A DNA stretch of 20,746 nucleotides from Firmicutes bacterium UBA4795. Lineage in GTDB: Bacteria > Bacillota > Desulfotomaculia > Desulfotomaculales > Nap2-2B. Below the pieces are notes generated by a model, which saw only the letters and a program-made list of their open reading frames with translations, did no database searches and was not told the DNA's origin. A program made the position numbers and the translations under genes. Below, piece after piece: positions 7,970-15,402 of this stretch (the first letter of the stretch is position 1; each line of letters opens with the position of its first letter). The stretch is taken from assembly GCA_002402825.1 (NCBI GenBank), contig DHGP01000027.1, positions 50,752-71,497 on the forward strand, in the 5' to 3' direction.

Positions 7970-10273
7970 TTATACTTTTACAGGACGGAGTAACCCGGTC
8001 CCCTTCTCTACCGCGAACCAGCCGAAGGTAGCAGTATGGCTTCCTTCTGGATGTTTGACCACTTCGTAAACATGCACGATGTAGCGGTCTCCTTCTTCGT
8101 GGTCGAAATCAGCCCGCGGGTTGCCGCCTTTTTGCTTCACCCGCTCCAAATAGCGCTTCACCGCCGGGTGCGCTCGCACCAACGCCACGGCCTCTGCCGG
8201 TGATACAACCGGATGGGTAACAAGGGCCTCGCGTTTTAGGATTATAGCTCCCACAGCCGGGTCCCACTCGACTCGGAAGCCGAAACCCTCGGCCACGTAG
8301 CGGGCTGGCAGGCAGAGACGGCCGTTTCGGATCTCCGGCGCCACGTCCATCTGGATGGTGACGGGGGCTATTAAGTCCACCTGCTTCTTCATCACCCGGC
8401 TCCCCAAAATGAACCAAAGGGTGGTGTCGCCCTTCTTCAGCATCGCTGTCTTTGTGGCCGGGTTCCAGGTGATATCCTGGTCGCGCACCCCGAGGGCGTT
8501 GGCCAGGTAGCGGATGGAAACGTAGCTCCGGTCATTCTTTACGTAGGGCGCCACGTCCATCGGGTAGGTCTTCCCACCTGCGGTGTAGCTCTTGCTGCCG
8601 AGCTTGAAGCGGCAGACCTCTGGCGGCTGACCGCCGCCTCCGCCGCCTTCAGATGGAGCCGACACAACATTTAAGTCAATATTTATTTCAGGAGACCGCG
8701 CGTTTGAGTTGCCTACTTGGTTCCAGTCAAATGCATGGCTCCAGAGCTCATATCCCAAGACGTTTAATGTTAAGTTAATCCGGTTATACTCCGCGGCATT
8801 AAGTTGAAAACCAGCTATGTTTAGGGTAAGCTTATCGCCTGGTTTGGCTTGTGACGGGACGTCTACCCAAATTGTTTGGACGCCGGGTTCAGTATCTGAC
8901 CATTGGGAAGGCAACCAGCTTGAGGGTATGCGAGTTAACGAAACCTCACCAGATTTGAATCCGTTGCCATTAAGCTTAAGATTGTAGACAACTTTTATCC
9001 TCTCGCCATTGACTTTGACCTCAGGCCGCCCGCCAAAATGGCCAGCGCTTACCGGTGTTTCAGGAATCCCAAAATCTACTATGGAAACGTCGTCCCCTTG
9101 AGCAAGCAGTTTTTCTCCTGCCAAAGGGGCCTTTTCGCGGCTTCTCACGTCAACGGCCTTAATAGCATCCGTTGGCGATACGCTAAACTCTGTACAAGGT
9201 AGATTCGCTATGCACCTTTTTGCTTTTAATTCGATCGAAGGGCCTAACGGCGATATCGTAGACACAAGACTGTCAGGAGCCCCTTGCTGGGGTGCATAAG
9301 GCTTGACCGCTACGTAGACGGAAAATTTGTTCCCAGGATAGACCTCACCAGGATCCCAAGCTACGGCGTAGCGAAGCGGCCATTTTTCCGTAAAGGGTTC
9401 CCAGCCGAGGATCATAGAGAGTCTAAAATACCACTTTTCGACCAAGCTTACTCCGCCAGGCGGAACCCACCCGGTATCAAATGATGCACTTCCAATAGTA
9501 CCGGAAGCTGCATACGAAAGAGTTGTATCGCCTTCAATGACCTGCAGGCGTTCTGTGCTTCCGTACCCCTGGATGTCGTCCACGTAGACGTCGCAGAAGT
9601 CCGTATCCTGGTATGCATTGACGACGATGCGGCGCAGGTTCCCGGGCGCCCTCCCGTACTTCGCTTTGTAGTCATCCGTGAAGTCGAAGCGGTACTCCTT
9701 CCAGCCCCATTCTTTCTTGATGACGAAGAACTTGTCGACGCCGCCCGCCCCGGGGTGGGGATAGACGTCACCTGTCTCGTTACCTTCATACCAGACGTGG
9801 CCGACCACGTTACCGTCTTTATCTACGTCTGCGATGTCGATGTTTACCCCCGACTAATAGGTGGTGCAACCGCCGGCAAGCTTTAGCCACATGCTGTAGC
9901 CCGCGCTTTTGCCGGTAAAATCATTGCTAATCAGCCAGGCTCCCGACCACCAGTAGTTATCCGCATTGTAAACCCGGCAGCCGAAGTTACCGCTATGGGC
10001 GTACTCCGGCCCAACCTTGACCTCCCAGACATGGTCCGGCGGGGAACCCTGCCCCTCAGACCAATTGTAATCTTTCTTCCACCCGGTCAGGTAGCCGGTC
10101 TCGAAGCCGCCGTTGGGCGGGCCGCCGGGCGTCACACCGCCCTGGCCACGCGAGCTGATATCATACTCGAGAATCTGAGCTAACGCCGGACCAGCCGGAA
10201 GCAGCAGGAACCACACCATAAATATAAACAGAAGAACAGATACCCACGGCAAGCTTTTCCATTTTGTTCGCAT
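7970..10273 (-). pseudogene. Large exported carbohydrate-binding-like stalk protein interrupted by one in-frame TAG
   Basis: One continuous frame of 767 codons broken only by TAG at 9854-9856 (codon 140), between 'LKLAGGCTTY' and 'SGVNIDIADVDKDGNVVG'. Residues 1-33 are a signal peptide. About 50-205, spanning the stop, form a jelly-roll, carbohydrate-binding-module-like domain (GGFETGYLTGW, aromatic residues, ending FCDVYVDDIQG). The middle (about 210-540) is beta-rich and Ig/cohesin-like (PSQAKPGDKLTLNIAGFQLN). A Gly6 linker leads to a two-part stalk domain (about 553-680), then a PepSY-like C-terminal domain (SPAEAVALVRAHPAV...). AGGAGG lies 8 nt before the ATG at 10273. A TGG-to-TAG change (Trp) would explain the break. 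The downstream part could start at GTG 9808, but the ribosome binding site there is poor. Alternatives are a sequencing error or readthrough. Confidence 0.75.
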
Positions 10274-10476
10274 AAAAAGCGCCTCCTAGCTTTTGTGCAA
10301 ATTTTTTACCAGCCAACCAGTGTAAATACCAATCCTTATCCCGTTCCGCTGCCGTTCCAAAACCGCCCGTAATAATCTTCCGCTTGCAGGCTTTTGTTTT
10401 TCACCCCCCTTCGTGCGCCCGAAGCTGCCTGCAGAATCGCCAAACTTGCCGCGCACATCCTTTCCGCGAAAACCCG

Positions 10477-10620
10477 CTACTCCTGCGAGTCAGCAACACA
10501 ACCCAGAAACAGGACGCTCCCCGTCTCGTTATCCCTGATGGCGAAGAAGAACGGCCAGTCGACGAGCATGTAAAACTCGTCACTGATACTGGTTATTTTA
10601 AAAATCTTGTGGGTTGTATA
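10477..10620 (-). pseudogene. C-terminal remnant of a serpin (serine protease inhibitor)
   Basis: A 47-codon frame ending in TAG at 10477-10479 matches the last strands of serpins: 'FYMLVDWPFFFAIRDNETGS' followed by 'VLFLGCV'. The family pattern is F-x-x-D-[RH]-P-F-hh-x-I-R-D-x-x-T-G-x-hLF-x-G-R-V. Two key Arg positions read Trp (TGG for CGG) and Cys (TGT for CGT), both C-to-T type changes, and the roughly 330 upstream residues are missing; a TGA at 10621-10623 closes the frame. The reactive-centre loop region just before it (TTHKIFKITSIS) looks degenerate. Between this remnant and the gene starting at 10273, the 203-nt stretch 10274-10476 holds only the ribosome binding site of that gene and nothing else I can support. 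Confidence 0.65.
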
Positions 10621-10660
10621 TCATTCTTTTTCCGTTTGATAAAATCTTACCCTGCGTGCT

Positions 10661-10908
10661 TCACTTAACCAGTTCCACCTGGTCAATAACCACCCTTCCT
10701 GATCCGCCTTCATCTCCTGGCTTTTTGGAGACGGCAAAGTGGATAAGAACATTTTTCTGGTAGTATTCTATTATTTCTTCTCTTTTGCCGAAACCTTTTT
10801 TAATTTCTTTTGCTTCTTGATCATTGCAAACACGCAGAAGAATATACCCGCGAATAATCCTTATTTTTTCTTTATTTGGTTTCTGTCTTCACCTTCTACA
10901 TATGGCAT
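10661..10908 (-). pseudogene. Small unrecognised gene with a -1 frameshift in an A6 run
   Basis: From an ATG at 10908 with GAGGTG 6 nt upstream, the frame gives MPYVEGEDRNQIKKK and stops at TAA 10861-10863. The stop lies right after six A residues on the coding strand (10864-10869 on the plus strand as T6). The -1 frame continues at once as 'IRIIRGYILLRVCNDQEAKE' and runs to TGA at 10661-10663, ending 'GRVVIDQVELVK'. Joined, it is an 82-residue charged protein. One lost A, a sequencing error, or ribosomal or transcriptional slippage on A6 would each explain this. I do not recognise the family. A plausible promoter lies upstream at 10939-10967. Confidence 0.5.
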
Positions 10909-10938
10909 CTAAAGCACCTCGTTATTTGTTATGCCTTA

Positions 10939-10971
10939 ATTATACTATATTTGTTACATTCTTTCGAAAGA
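10939..10971 (-). promoter_or_regulatory. Candidate promoter with overlapping 12-bp palindrome
   Basis: On the minus strand a perfect TATAAT (plus 10939-10944) lies about 30 nt before the ATG at 10908. At a 17-nt spacing upstream of it the -35 position reads TCGAAA, a weak match. That -35 region falls inside the perfect palindrome TCTTTCGAAAGA (10960-10971), a possible repressor site. It would drive the small frameshifted gene at 10661-10908. Confidence 0.4.
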
Positions 10972-11182
10972 TTCTTGATTGAAACAGTTATTTTTGTTTG
11001 AGATTACATGTAAATTGTTGGTTTTCGCACAATCTTACGTCTTTTTACTTTCCCTCGCTTCACCGAAACCTCGGTTTCTAAGCATCCGACGGGTATTGCC
11101 TCCATTTATAGGATATAGTGTACTGATAAAAAGTTCCAAAGACATCAAGAGTACCTTGGAGAAACAATGGAGAAAGGCCCTT

Positions 11183-11436
11183 ATGACCAATAAGCGTACA
11201 GAAAACGAAAAGAAGTTCCGCTCATGGAATGAACTTCTAGACGGTGGTCGTCGATATTTCTATGAAGTTCAGGGAAAACACGGATGGAGGGCACAATACG
11301 TTAAAGAAGTGGATAGATCAGAGCAAACAATAAAGTTTACCAGGAGATATATGATCAAAAGGGAAACCTGGTGGAAATCCACGAAAAATTTCCTGAAGAC
11401 AGTGGCCATAGGAAAGTAAGTGAAGGAGGCAAATAA
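11183..11436 (+). pseudogene. Small conserved-looking hypothetical gene with a 1-nt deletion
   Basis: The ATG at 11183 (AGAAAGG upstream) starts 'MTNKRTENEKKFRSWNELLD' and 'GGRRYFYEVQGKHGWRAQYV', continuing to '...TIKFT' at 11341. In the unshifted frame the tail turns into an implausible run (RRYMIKRETWWKSTKN). In the next frame from 11344 it reads 'EIYDQKGNLVEIHEKFPEDS' and 'GHRKVSEGGK', then TAA at 11434-11436. This fits a lost base in an expected CAG codon near 11341-11343; restored, the protein has 84 residues. The shifted-frame stop overlaps the next ATG (TAATG), which supports that frame as the ancestral one. An apparent upstream extension to 10979 lacks protein-like character. The function is unknown. 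Confidence 0.6.
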
Positions 11437-11537
11437 TGAAAATCAACCGTTTAATAGATATTCCTGAACAAAAACGGGTTGAGATATGCCATCGAACAAT
11501 TGCAATCCCAGTATCACTTAAACCCATATTAAGATAA
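11436..11537 (+). CDS. 33-residue small ORF, unrecognised
   Basis: The ATG at 11436 overlaps the stop of the preceding small gene and has a strong AAGGAGG with a 6-nt spacer. It encodes 'MKINRLIDIPEQKRVEIC' followed by a short tail ending in KPILR. The translation signal is excellent, but the peptide is short and may be the start of a truncated gene. It is followed by a hairpin at 11549-11567. No function can be assigned. Confidence 0.45.
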   Translation: MKINRLIDIPEQKRVEICHRTIAIPVSLKPILR

Positions 11538-11548
11538 TTATGTAAGGA

Positions 11549-11567
11549 CCAGGCCTCTCGTGCCTGG
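11549..11567. terminator. Hairpin between convergent genes
   Basis: CCAGGC (11549-11554) pairs with GCCTGG (11562-11567) around a 7-nt loop, followed on the plus strand by CCCTTT. It lies between the plus-strand small ORF and the end of minus-strand glmS and may serve both. The T tract is short on either side. Confidence 0.4.
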
Positions 11568-11604
11568 CCCTTTGAGATTTAGTCGACTTCAAAAGCTCTT
11601 TCTT

Positions 11605-13422
11605 TTATTCTACCGTCACGCTTTTGGCCAAGTTGCGGGGTTGGTCAACATCGCAGCCCCGGGCTACGGCCATGTAATAAGCCAATAACTGCAAAGGAAT
11701 CACGGCTAAAACGGAACTAAGCAAAGGATGGGTTTGGGGAAGGTAAAATACGTGGTCAGACACATCCTCTACTTCTTTTAAACCCGTAGCGGCAAAAGTA
11801 ATAACGGTTGCTTCCCGGGCCTTTACTTCTTTAATATTGCTAATCGTTTTTTCCAGCAAAGCCCTTTGAGTTACTAAAGCAACAACCGGCACTCCATCTG
11901 TAATTAAAGCCAGAGTCCCGTGCTTTAATTCTCCGGCTGCATAAGCCTCGGCGTGAATATAGGAAATTTCTTTAAGCTTTAAAGACCCTTCCATAGCTAC
12001 GGCGTAATCCAAACCCCGTCCAATGAAAAAGATATTTTCTTTCTGAGCATACCTATCTGCCAGTTCTTGGTTGAATATGGCCGCCCGGGGTAAAACTTCG
12101 GCTGCTTTTTGACTTAAATTTTTTAATTCCTTTATTAAGGTTTGTATTTCTTCGGCCGGCAAAATTTTTTGTTTGTCCGCTATATAAAGAGCCAGTAAGT
12201 ACATGGTAATTAACTGGGTGGTATAGGCTTTGGTTGAGGCCACGGCAATTTCCGGACCAGCCCAGGTGTATAGGTTAAAATCAGCTTCCCGGTCTACCGA
12301 ACTACCCACCACGTTGGTTACGGCAACCACCGGCGCCCCCATTTTTTTGGCTTCCCGCAGGGCGCCAAGTGTATCTGCGGTTTCCCCGGATTGACTGATT
12401 ACTAAAACCAGTGTTTTCGGGGCAATTAAGGGCTGGCGGTAGCGGAATTCTGACGCCAGTTCCACTTCTACCGGCAGGCGGGCCAGCTTTTCAATTACGT
12501 ATTTTCCCACCAGACCCGCGTGATAGGCAGTACCGCAAGCGGTAATAAATATTTTTTTTACCCCGGCCAACGATAATCCCCCCAGGGTTACCTCCGTATT
12601 ATCTTGCGCCAGCCGCCCCCTTAAAGTTTCCTGAATGGCTTGCGGCTGTTCATAAATTTCTTTAAGCATAAAGTGGGCAAAACCACCTTTTTCGGCCTGC
12701 GCCTCTTCCCACTTTACTTCAAAGATTGGTTTTTGGACTGACTTAAGCTGGTGGTCTTTAATTCCCACTTTCTCCGGGGTAATTATGGCCATCTCCCCAT
12801 CAGAAGGAATATAGGTTTGGCGGGTGTACTTTAAAAGGGCCGGCACGTCTGAAGCGACGAAGTTCTCATTTTCTCCCAGCCCTACAATTAAGGGGCTGTC
12901 TTGGCGCGCCGCCACAAGACAACCTGGTTCGTGAACGGTTAAAACTACCATGGCGTAAGAACCTTCGACCCGGGCAATGGCCTGGTGGACTGCTAATTCC
13001 AGCCTGCCCCGGTAATAGTGTTCTACTAAATGAGGGAGTACTTCTGTATCCGTTTCGGAAGAAAAAGTATGACCTTGGGCAATAAGCCATCCTTTTAGCT
13101 CAAGGTAATTTTCTATAATACCGTTATGCACTACCGCAAAACAACCGGAACAATCCGTATGGGGGTGGGCGTTAATAATAGAAGGCCGCCCGTGAGTAGC
13201 CCACCGGGTATGACCAATTCCTACCCTGGCCTGAAAAGAATTATCTTTTAGTTCTTCAGCAAGCACAGTTAACTTGCCGGCTTGTTTTTTTACTAAAATT
13301 CCTCCGTTTTCTAAAACAGCAATACCTGCTGAATCGTAGCCCCGGTAAGTAAGTTTTTGTAAGCCGTATAATAAAACAGGAACAGCCTGTTGAAAACCCA
13401 GATAACCAACTATACCGCACAT
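11605..13422 (-). CDS. glmS: Glutamine--fructose-6-phosphate aminotransferase (isomerizing)
   Basis: 605-residue cytoplasmic enzyme that converts fructose-6-phosphate and glutamine to glucosamine-6-phosphate, the first step of the UDP-GlcNAc pathway. The N-terminal class II glutamine amidotransferase domain starts MCGIVGYLG with nucleophile Cys2 after Met removal, and shows 'GIGHTRWATHGRPS' and 'AVVHNGIIENY'. Two SIS domains follow ('TACGTAYHAG', 'ISQSGETADTLGALREAKKM', 'EIAVASTKAYTTQL'), and the protein ends in the family's 'DQPRNLAKSVTVE'. Length is normal. AAGGGGG precedes the ATG. Upstream lie a hairpin, heptamer repeats and the glmS ribozyme, so expression is expected to fall when glucosamine-6-phosphate is high. 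The ribozyme ends about 300 nt from the start codon, farther than usual. Confidence 0.98.
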   Translation of the reverse strand: MCGIVGYLGFQQAVPVLLYGLQKLTYRGYDSAGIAVLENGGILVKKQAGKLTVLAEELKDNSFQARVGIGHTRWATHGRPSIINAHPHTDCSGCFAVVHNGIIENYLELKGWLIAQGHTFSSETDTEVLPHLVEHYYRGRLELAVHQAIARVEGSYAMVVLTVHEPGCLVAARQDSPLIVGLGENENFVASDVPALLKYTRQTYIPSDGEMAIITPEKVGIKDHQLKSVQKPIFEVKWEEAQAEKGGFAHFMLKEIYEQPQAIQETLRGRLAQDNTEVTLGGLSLAGVKKIFITACGTAYHAGLVGKYVIEKLARLPVEVELASEFRYRQPLIAPKTLVLVISQSGETADTLGALREAKKMGAPVVAVTNVVGSSVDREADFNLYTWAGPEIAVASTKAYTTQLITMYLLALYIADKQKILPAEEIQTLIKELKNLSQKAAEVLPRAAIFNQELADRYAQKENIFFIGRGLDYAVAMEGSLKLKEISYIHAEAYAAGELKHGTLALITDGVPVVALVTQRALLEKTISNIKEVKAREATVITFAATGLKEVEDVSDHVFYLPQTHPLLSSVLAVIPLQLLAYYMAVARGCDVDQPRNLAKSVTVE

Positions 13423-13502
13423 TTAATTTTTGCCCCCTTAAAAAATTTTCCTTAGTTGCCAGCCAGTAAGGGCGTATAGCTATACCCCCTACATAAAATA
13501 AA

Positions 13503-13526
13503 TTACCAGGGCAAAAACCCCGGTAA
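13503..13526 (-). terminator. Terminator-like hairpin in the glmS leader
   Basis: On the minus strand, TTACCGGGG pairs with CCCTGGTAA (9 bp with one G-U) around a TTTTTG loop, followed by TTTATTTTAT. This is a credible intrinsic terminator placed between the ribozyme and glmS. The 12-bp palindrome GTATAGCTATAC follows at 13474-13485. If active it would stop readthrough into glmS, so it may be conditional or a leftover. Confidence 0.5.
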
Positions 13527-13533
13527 AATTTCT

Positions 13534-13701
13534 GTCGTTGGTCATCAGACATCAGGAGAAAAACAATAACCATTTATAAACTTAAACAATTTTACGTCGA
13601 AATCTCCTGACGTCGTTGGTCGGGTCAAAATTTCCTGACGACTAACGTCCGACGACTGACGTCCGAATCTCCTGACGTCCGATGTCCGACGACTGACGAC
13701 C
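13534..13701. repeat. Heptamer repeat arrays in the glmM-glmS gap
   Basis: The main array at 13637-13701 is built of 7-nt units: GACGACT, AACGTCC, GACGACT, GACGTCC, then a 9-nt unit, then GACGTCC, GATGTCC, GACGACT, GACGACC. A second cluster at 13534-13554 reads GTCGTTG, GTCATCA, GACATCA. AATCTCCTGACGTC also occurs at both 13601 and 13666. The array separates the glmS ribozyme from glmS. It is not a CRISPR array, because there are no long repeats or unique spacers. Confidence 0.8.
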
Positions 13702-13724
13702 GAATAGGCAGGTTTTTACTTTTT

Positions 13725-13903
13725 CTGCCTGGCACTTTTGTCCTGACAGTCACCTGTCAGTTTTGTGGTACCTTTAACGGTTGCAGCTAAACCAGGGAGC
13801 ATCCGCCGAAAACTTCGATTAACTCCCTCCTCGTCAACCGGCTGAACATTGGAAGTCTGTTGTCTGATGTCAGATAACCCCTAAATCAGCCGGTTCTGGC
13901 GCT
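13725..13903 (-). ncRNA. glmS ribozyme (glucosamine-6-phosphate activated self-cleaving riboswitch)
   Basis: The minus strand matches the glmS ribozyme core in order: AGCGCC at 13903-13898 with the cleavage site between A13903 and G13902; a P1 stem formed by AACCGGCTGA and TCAGCCGGTT; then GTTGACGAGG, a TTAATCGAAG-type stretch and TTCGGCGGATG. GGAG/CTCC and GGTT/AACC stems follow, with CCGTTAAAGG. A final P4 domain has an outer GGTAC/GTGCC stem and an inner perfect 7-bp hairpin (CTGACAG/CTGTCAG). In known systems glucosamine-6-phosphate acts as cofactor, and cleavage leads to glmS mRNA decay. It begins 29 nt after the glmM stop, so cleavage would also separate glmM from glmS mRNA. The P1 loop is enlarged by heptamer repeats (13855-13875). 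The 3' limit is approximate. Confidence 0.95.
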
Positions 13904-13932
13904 TCAAATTTAATTTTTCATTTAGGTGAAAT

Positions 13933-15264
13933 TTAACCGGCTAACTCCTTCGTTACTGCGGTCAGTTCATTTACAATTTCCCGCAGTTGCGCAATATCCC
14001 TCCCCTCAACCATTATCCTTACTACCTCTTCTGTACCGGACGGCCGCACTAAAATCCGGCCGTTTCCTGCCAGCAGCCTTCCTTTTCGCTGGATGGCTTC
14101 TTTTAATACCGGGCTGGCCATTACTTGTTGTTTATTTCTTACCGGTACGTTTTCTAATACCTGGGGCAGGCGTTCCATTTGAGCCGCTAATTCTTTTAAG
14201 GAAGCGCCGCTTTCCTTAATTACGCTTAACAACTTTAAAGAAGTCAAAATACCATCACCCGTAGAACTGTGATTAAGGAAAATAATGTGACCGCTCTGCT
14301 CCCCGCCAAAATTAGTCCCAAGGCGAAGCAACTCCTCCAGCACGTACCGGTCGCCCACTTTAGTTTCAATTACCTTGATTTGGTTTTTCTTTAGAGCCAG
14401 ATGCAGTCCCAGGTTACTCATGACTGTTACTACTACCGTATCTTTAGCCAGGGTTCCTTTTTTGCGCATTTGGTTGGCACAAATAACCATAATCTGGTCC
14501 CCGTCTACAATTTCCCCTGTTTCATCTACCGCAATTAACCGGTCTGCATCTCCGTCATAGGCCAGCCCTAAATCAGCTTTACAGGCAATTACTTTTTCCT
14601 GTAAAGAGGCCGGATAAGTAGAACCACAAACAGCGTTAATATTTACTCCGTTAGGGTTGCAGTAAATAGGAACTACTTCCGCTCCTAGCTCAAACAGCAG
14701 CCTGGGAGCAATTTGACTGGCTGCTCCGTTAGCTCCGTCAACTACAATTTTTAAGCCAGTTAAATCAACGGGCACCGTGTCTTTTAAAAATTTAATATAA
14801 CGCTCCGCCGCATCTTCTGCGTTATACGCCCGCCCTATTTCACCAGCTACGGGAACAGGAATTTTGTTTGCTTCAGAATGCATAAATTGTTCAATTTCCT
14901 CTTCTTTTTCGTCAGTTAGTTTAAAACCGCGGGCGTCAAAAAATTTTATGCCGTTATCAATAACCGGATTATGCGATGCTGAGATAACTATTCCTCCCAT
15001 TGCTCCCAGGGTCTGACAAAGATAAGCCACGGCTGGGGTAGGTACTACCCCTACTTTTAGGACACTTACCCCTACCGAGCAAATTCCGGCAACTAAAGCT
15101 GCTTCCAACATATCTCCCGAAACTCGTGTATCGCGGCCAATAACCAGATGCCCTCTAGGCATATTTTGGCAAAGAGCATAAGCTCCTGCCCGCCCTAGCT
15201 TTAAGGCTAATTCTGAAGTTAATTCCTGGTTGGCTACCCCCCGTACCCCGTCAGTACCAAACAT
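13933..15264 (-). CDS. glmM: Phosphoglucosamine mutase
   Basis: 443-residue cytoplasmic enzyme that interconverts glucosamine-6-phosphate and glucosamine-1-phosphate for UDP-GlcNAc synthesis. Full length, starting MFGTDGVRG. The phosphoserine loop GIVISASHNP gives catalytic Ser97; the metal-binding loop is DGDADRL; the sugar-binding loop is GGEQSGHI; the phosphate-binding tail is RPSGTEEVVRIMVEG. AGGGG lies somewhat far upstream (about 12-14 nt), but no better start exists and the N-terminus fits the family. The stop is 29 nt before the ribozyme cleavage site, so glmM and glmS are probably transcribed together. Confidence 0.97.
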   Translation of the reverse strand: MFGTDGVRGVANQELTSELALKLGRAGAYALCQNMPRGHLVIGRDTRVSGDMLEAALVAGICSVGVSVLKVGVVPTPAVAYLCQTLGAMGGIVISASHNPVIDNGIKFFDARGFKLTDEKEEEIEQFMHSEANKIPVPVAGEIGRAYNAEDAAERYIKFLKDTVPVDLTGLKIVVDGANGAASQIAPRLLFELGAEVVPIYCNPNGVNINAVCGSTYPASLQEKVIACKADLGLAYDGDADRLIAVDETGEIVDGDQIMVICANQMRKKGTLAKDTVVVTVMSNLGLHLALKKNQIKVIETKVGDRYVLEELLRLGTNFGGEQSGHIIFLNHSSTGDGILTSLKLLSVIKESGASLKELAAQMERLPQVLENVPVRNKQQVMASPVLKEAIQRKGRLLAGNGRILVRPSGTEEVVRIMVEGRDIAQLREIVNELTAVTKELAG

Positions 15265-15305
15265 TACCCCATGGTACTTCCCCTTTCTTTGTAAGTCAAA
15301 TAGTA

Positions 15306-15339
15306 GGGCAGGCTTGTAGGGTAGGCATCCTGCCTGCCC
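15306..15339. repeat. Dispersed hairpin repeat between leuA and glmM
   Basis: GGGCAGGC (15306-15313) and GCCTGCCC (15332-15339) form a perfect 8-bp inverted repeat around an 18-nt loop containing GTAGGGTAGGCATCCT. The GTAGGG-GCAGGCTT vocabulary recurs in the leuA insertion at 15672-15742, so the two are likely copies of one repeat family. It may also act as a weak terminator after leuA, although T tracts are poor. Confidence 0.6.
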
Positions 15340-15383
15340 GAAGCAGAAGGAAAAAGAAATATGTTAGGTAATTTTTAATATAT

Positions 15384-15397
15384 CATATTATAATATG
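15384..15397. repeat. 14-bp AT palindrome just after leuA
   Basis: CATATTATAATATG is a perfect palindrome 6 nt past the leuA stop. It could be a protein-binding site or part of an AT-rich promoter for glmM; neither can be decided from the sequence. Confidence 0.45.
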
Positions 15398-15402
15398 AAC
15401 AA

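Noticed and set aside
9854..9856. TAG as a pyrrolysine codon.
   Set aside because: TAG ends the amidase gene and the serpin remnant in this window, no pyl gene is visible, and the protein is not a methylamine methyltransferase; a nonsense mutation or error is simpler.
2977..10273. Copper amine oxidase enzymes.
   Set aside because: Only the small N-terminal stalk type domain is present; there is no catalytic domain, topaquinone motif or copper-binding His set.
10344..10466. A 39-codon minus-strand ORF beginning MCAASLAIL.
   Set aside because: Its AAAGG motif abuts the ATG, no family is recognisable and the composition is GC-driven; chance is likely.
10979..11182. N-terminal extension of the small gene at 11183.
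   Set aside because: The translated sequence is hydrophobic-basic and unlike the rest, while the ATG at 11183 has a ribosome binding site and starts protein-like sequence.
13637..13701. CRISPR array.
   Set aside because: Units are 7 nt with no conserved longer repeat, no unique spacers and no cas genes.
13743..13760. CTGACAG/CTGTCAG hairpin as a plus-strand terminator.
   Set aside because: It is better explained as the inner stem of the P4 domain of the minus-strand glmS ribozyme.
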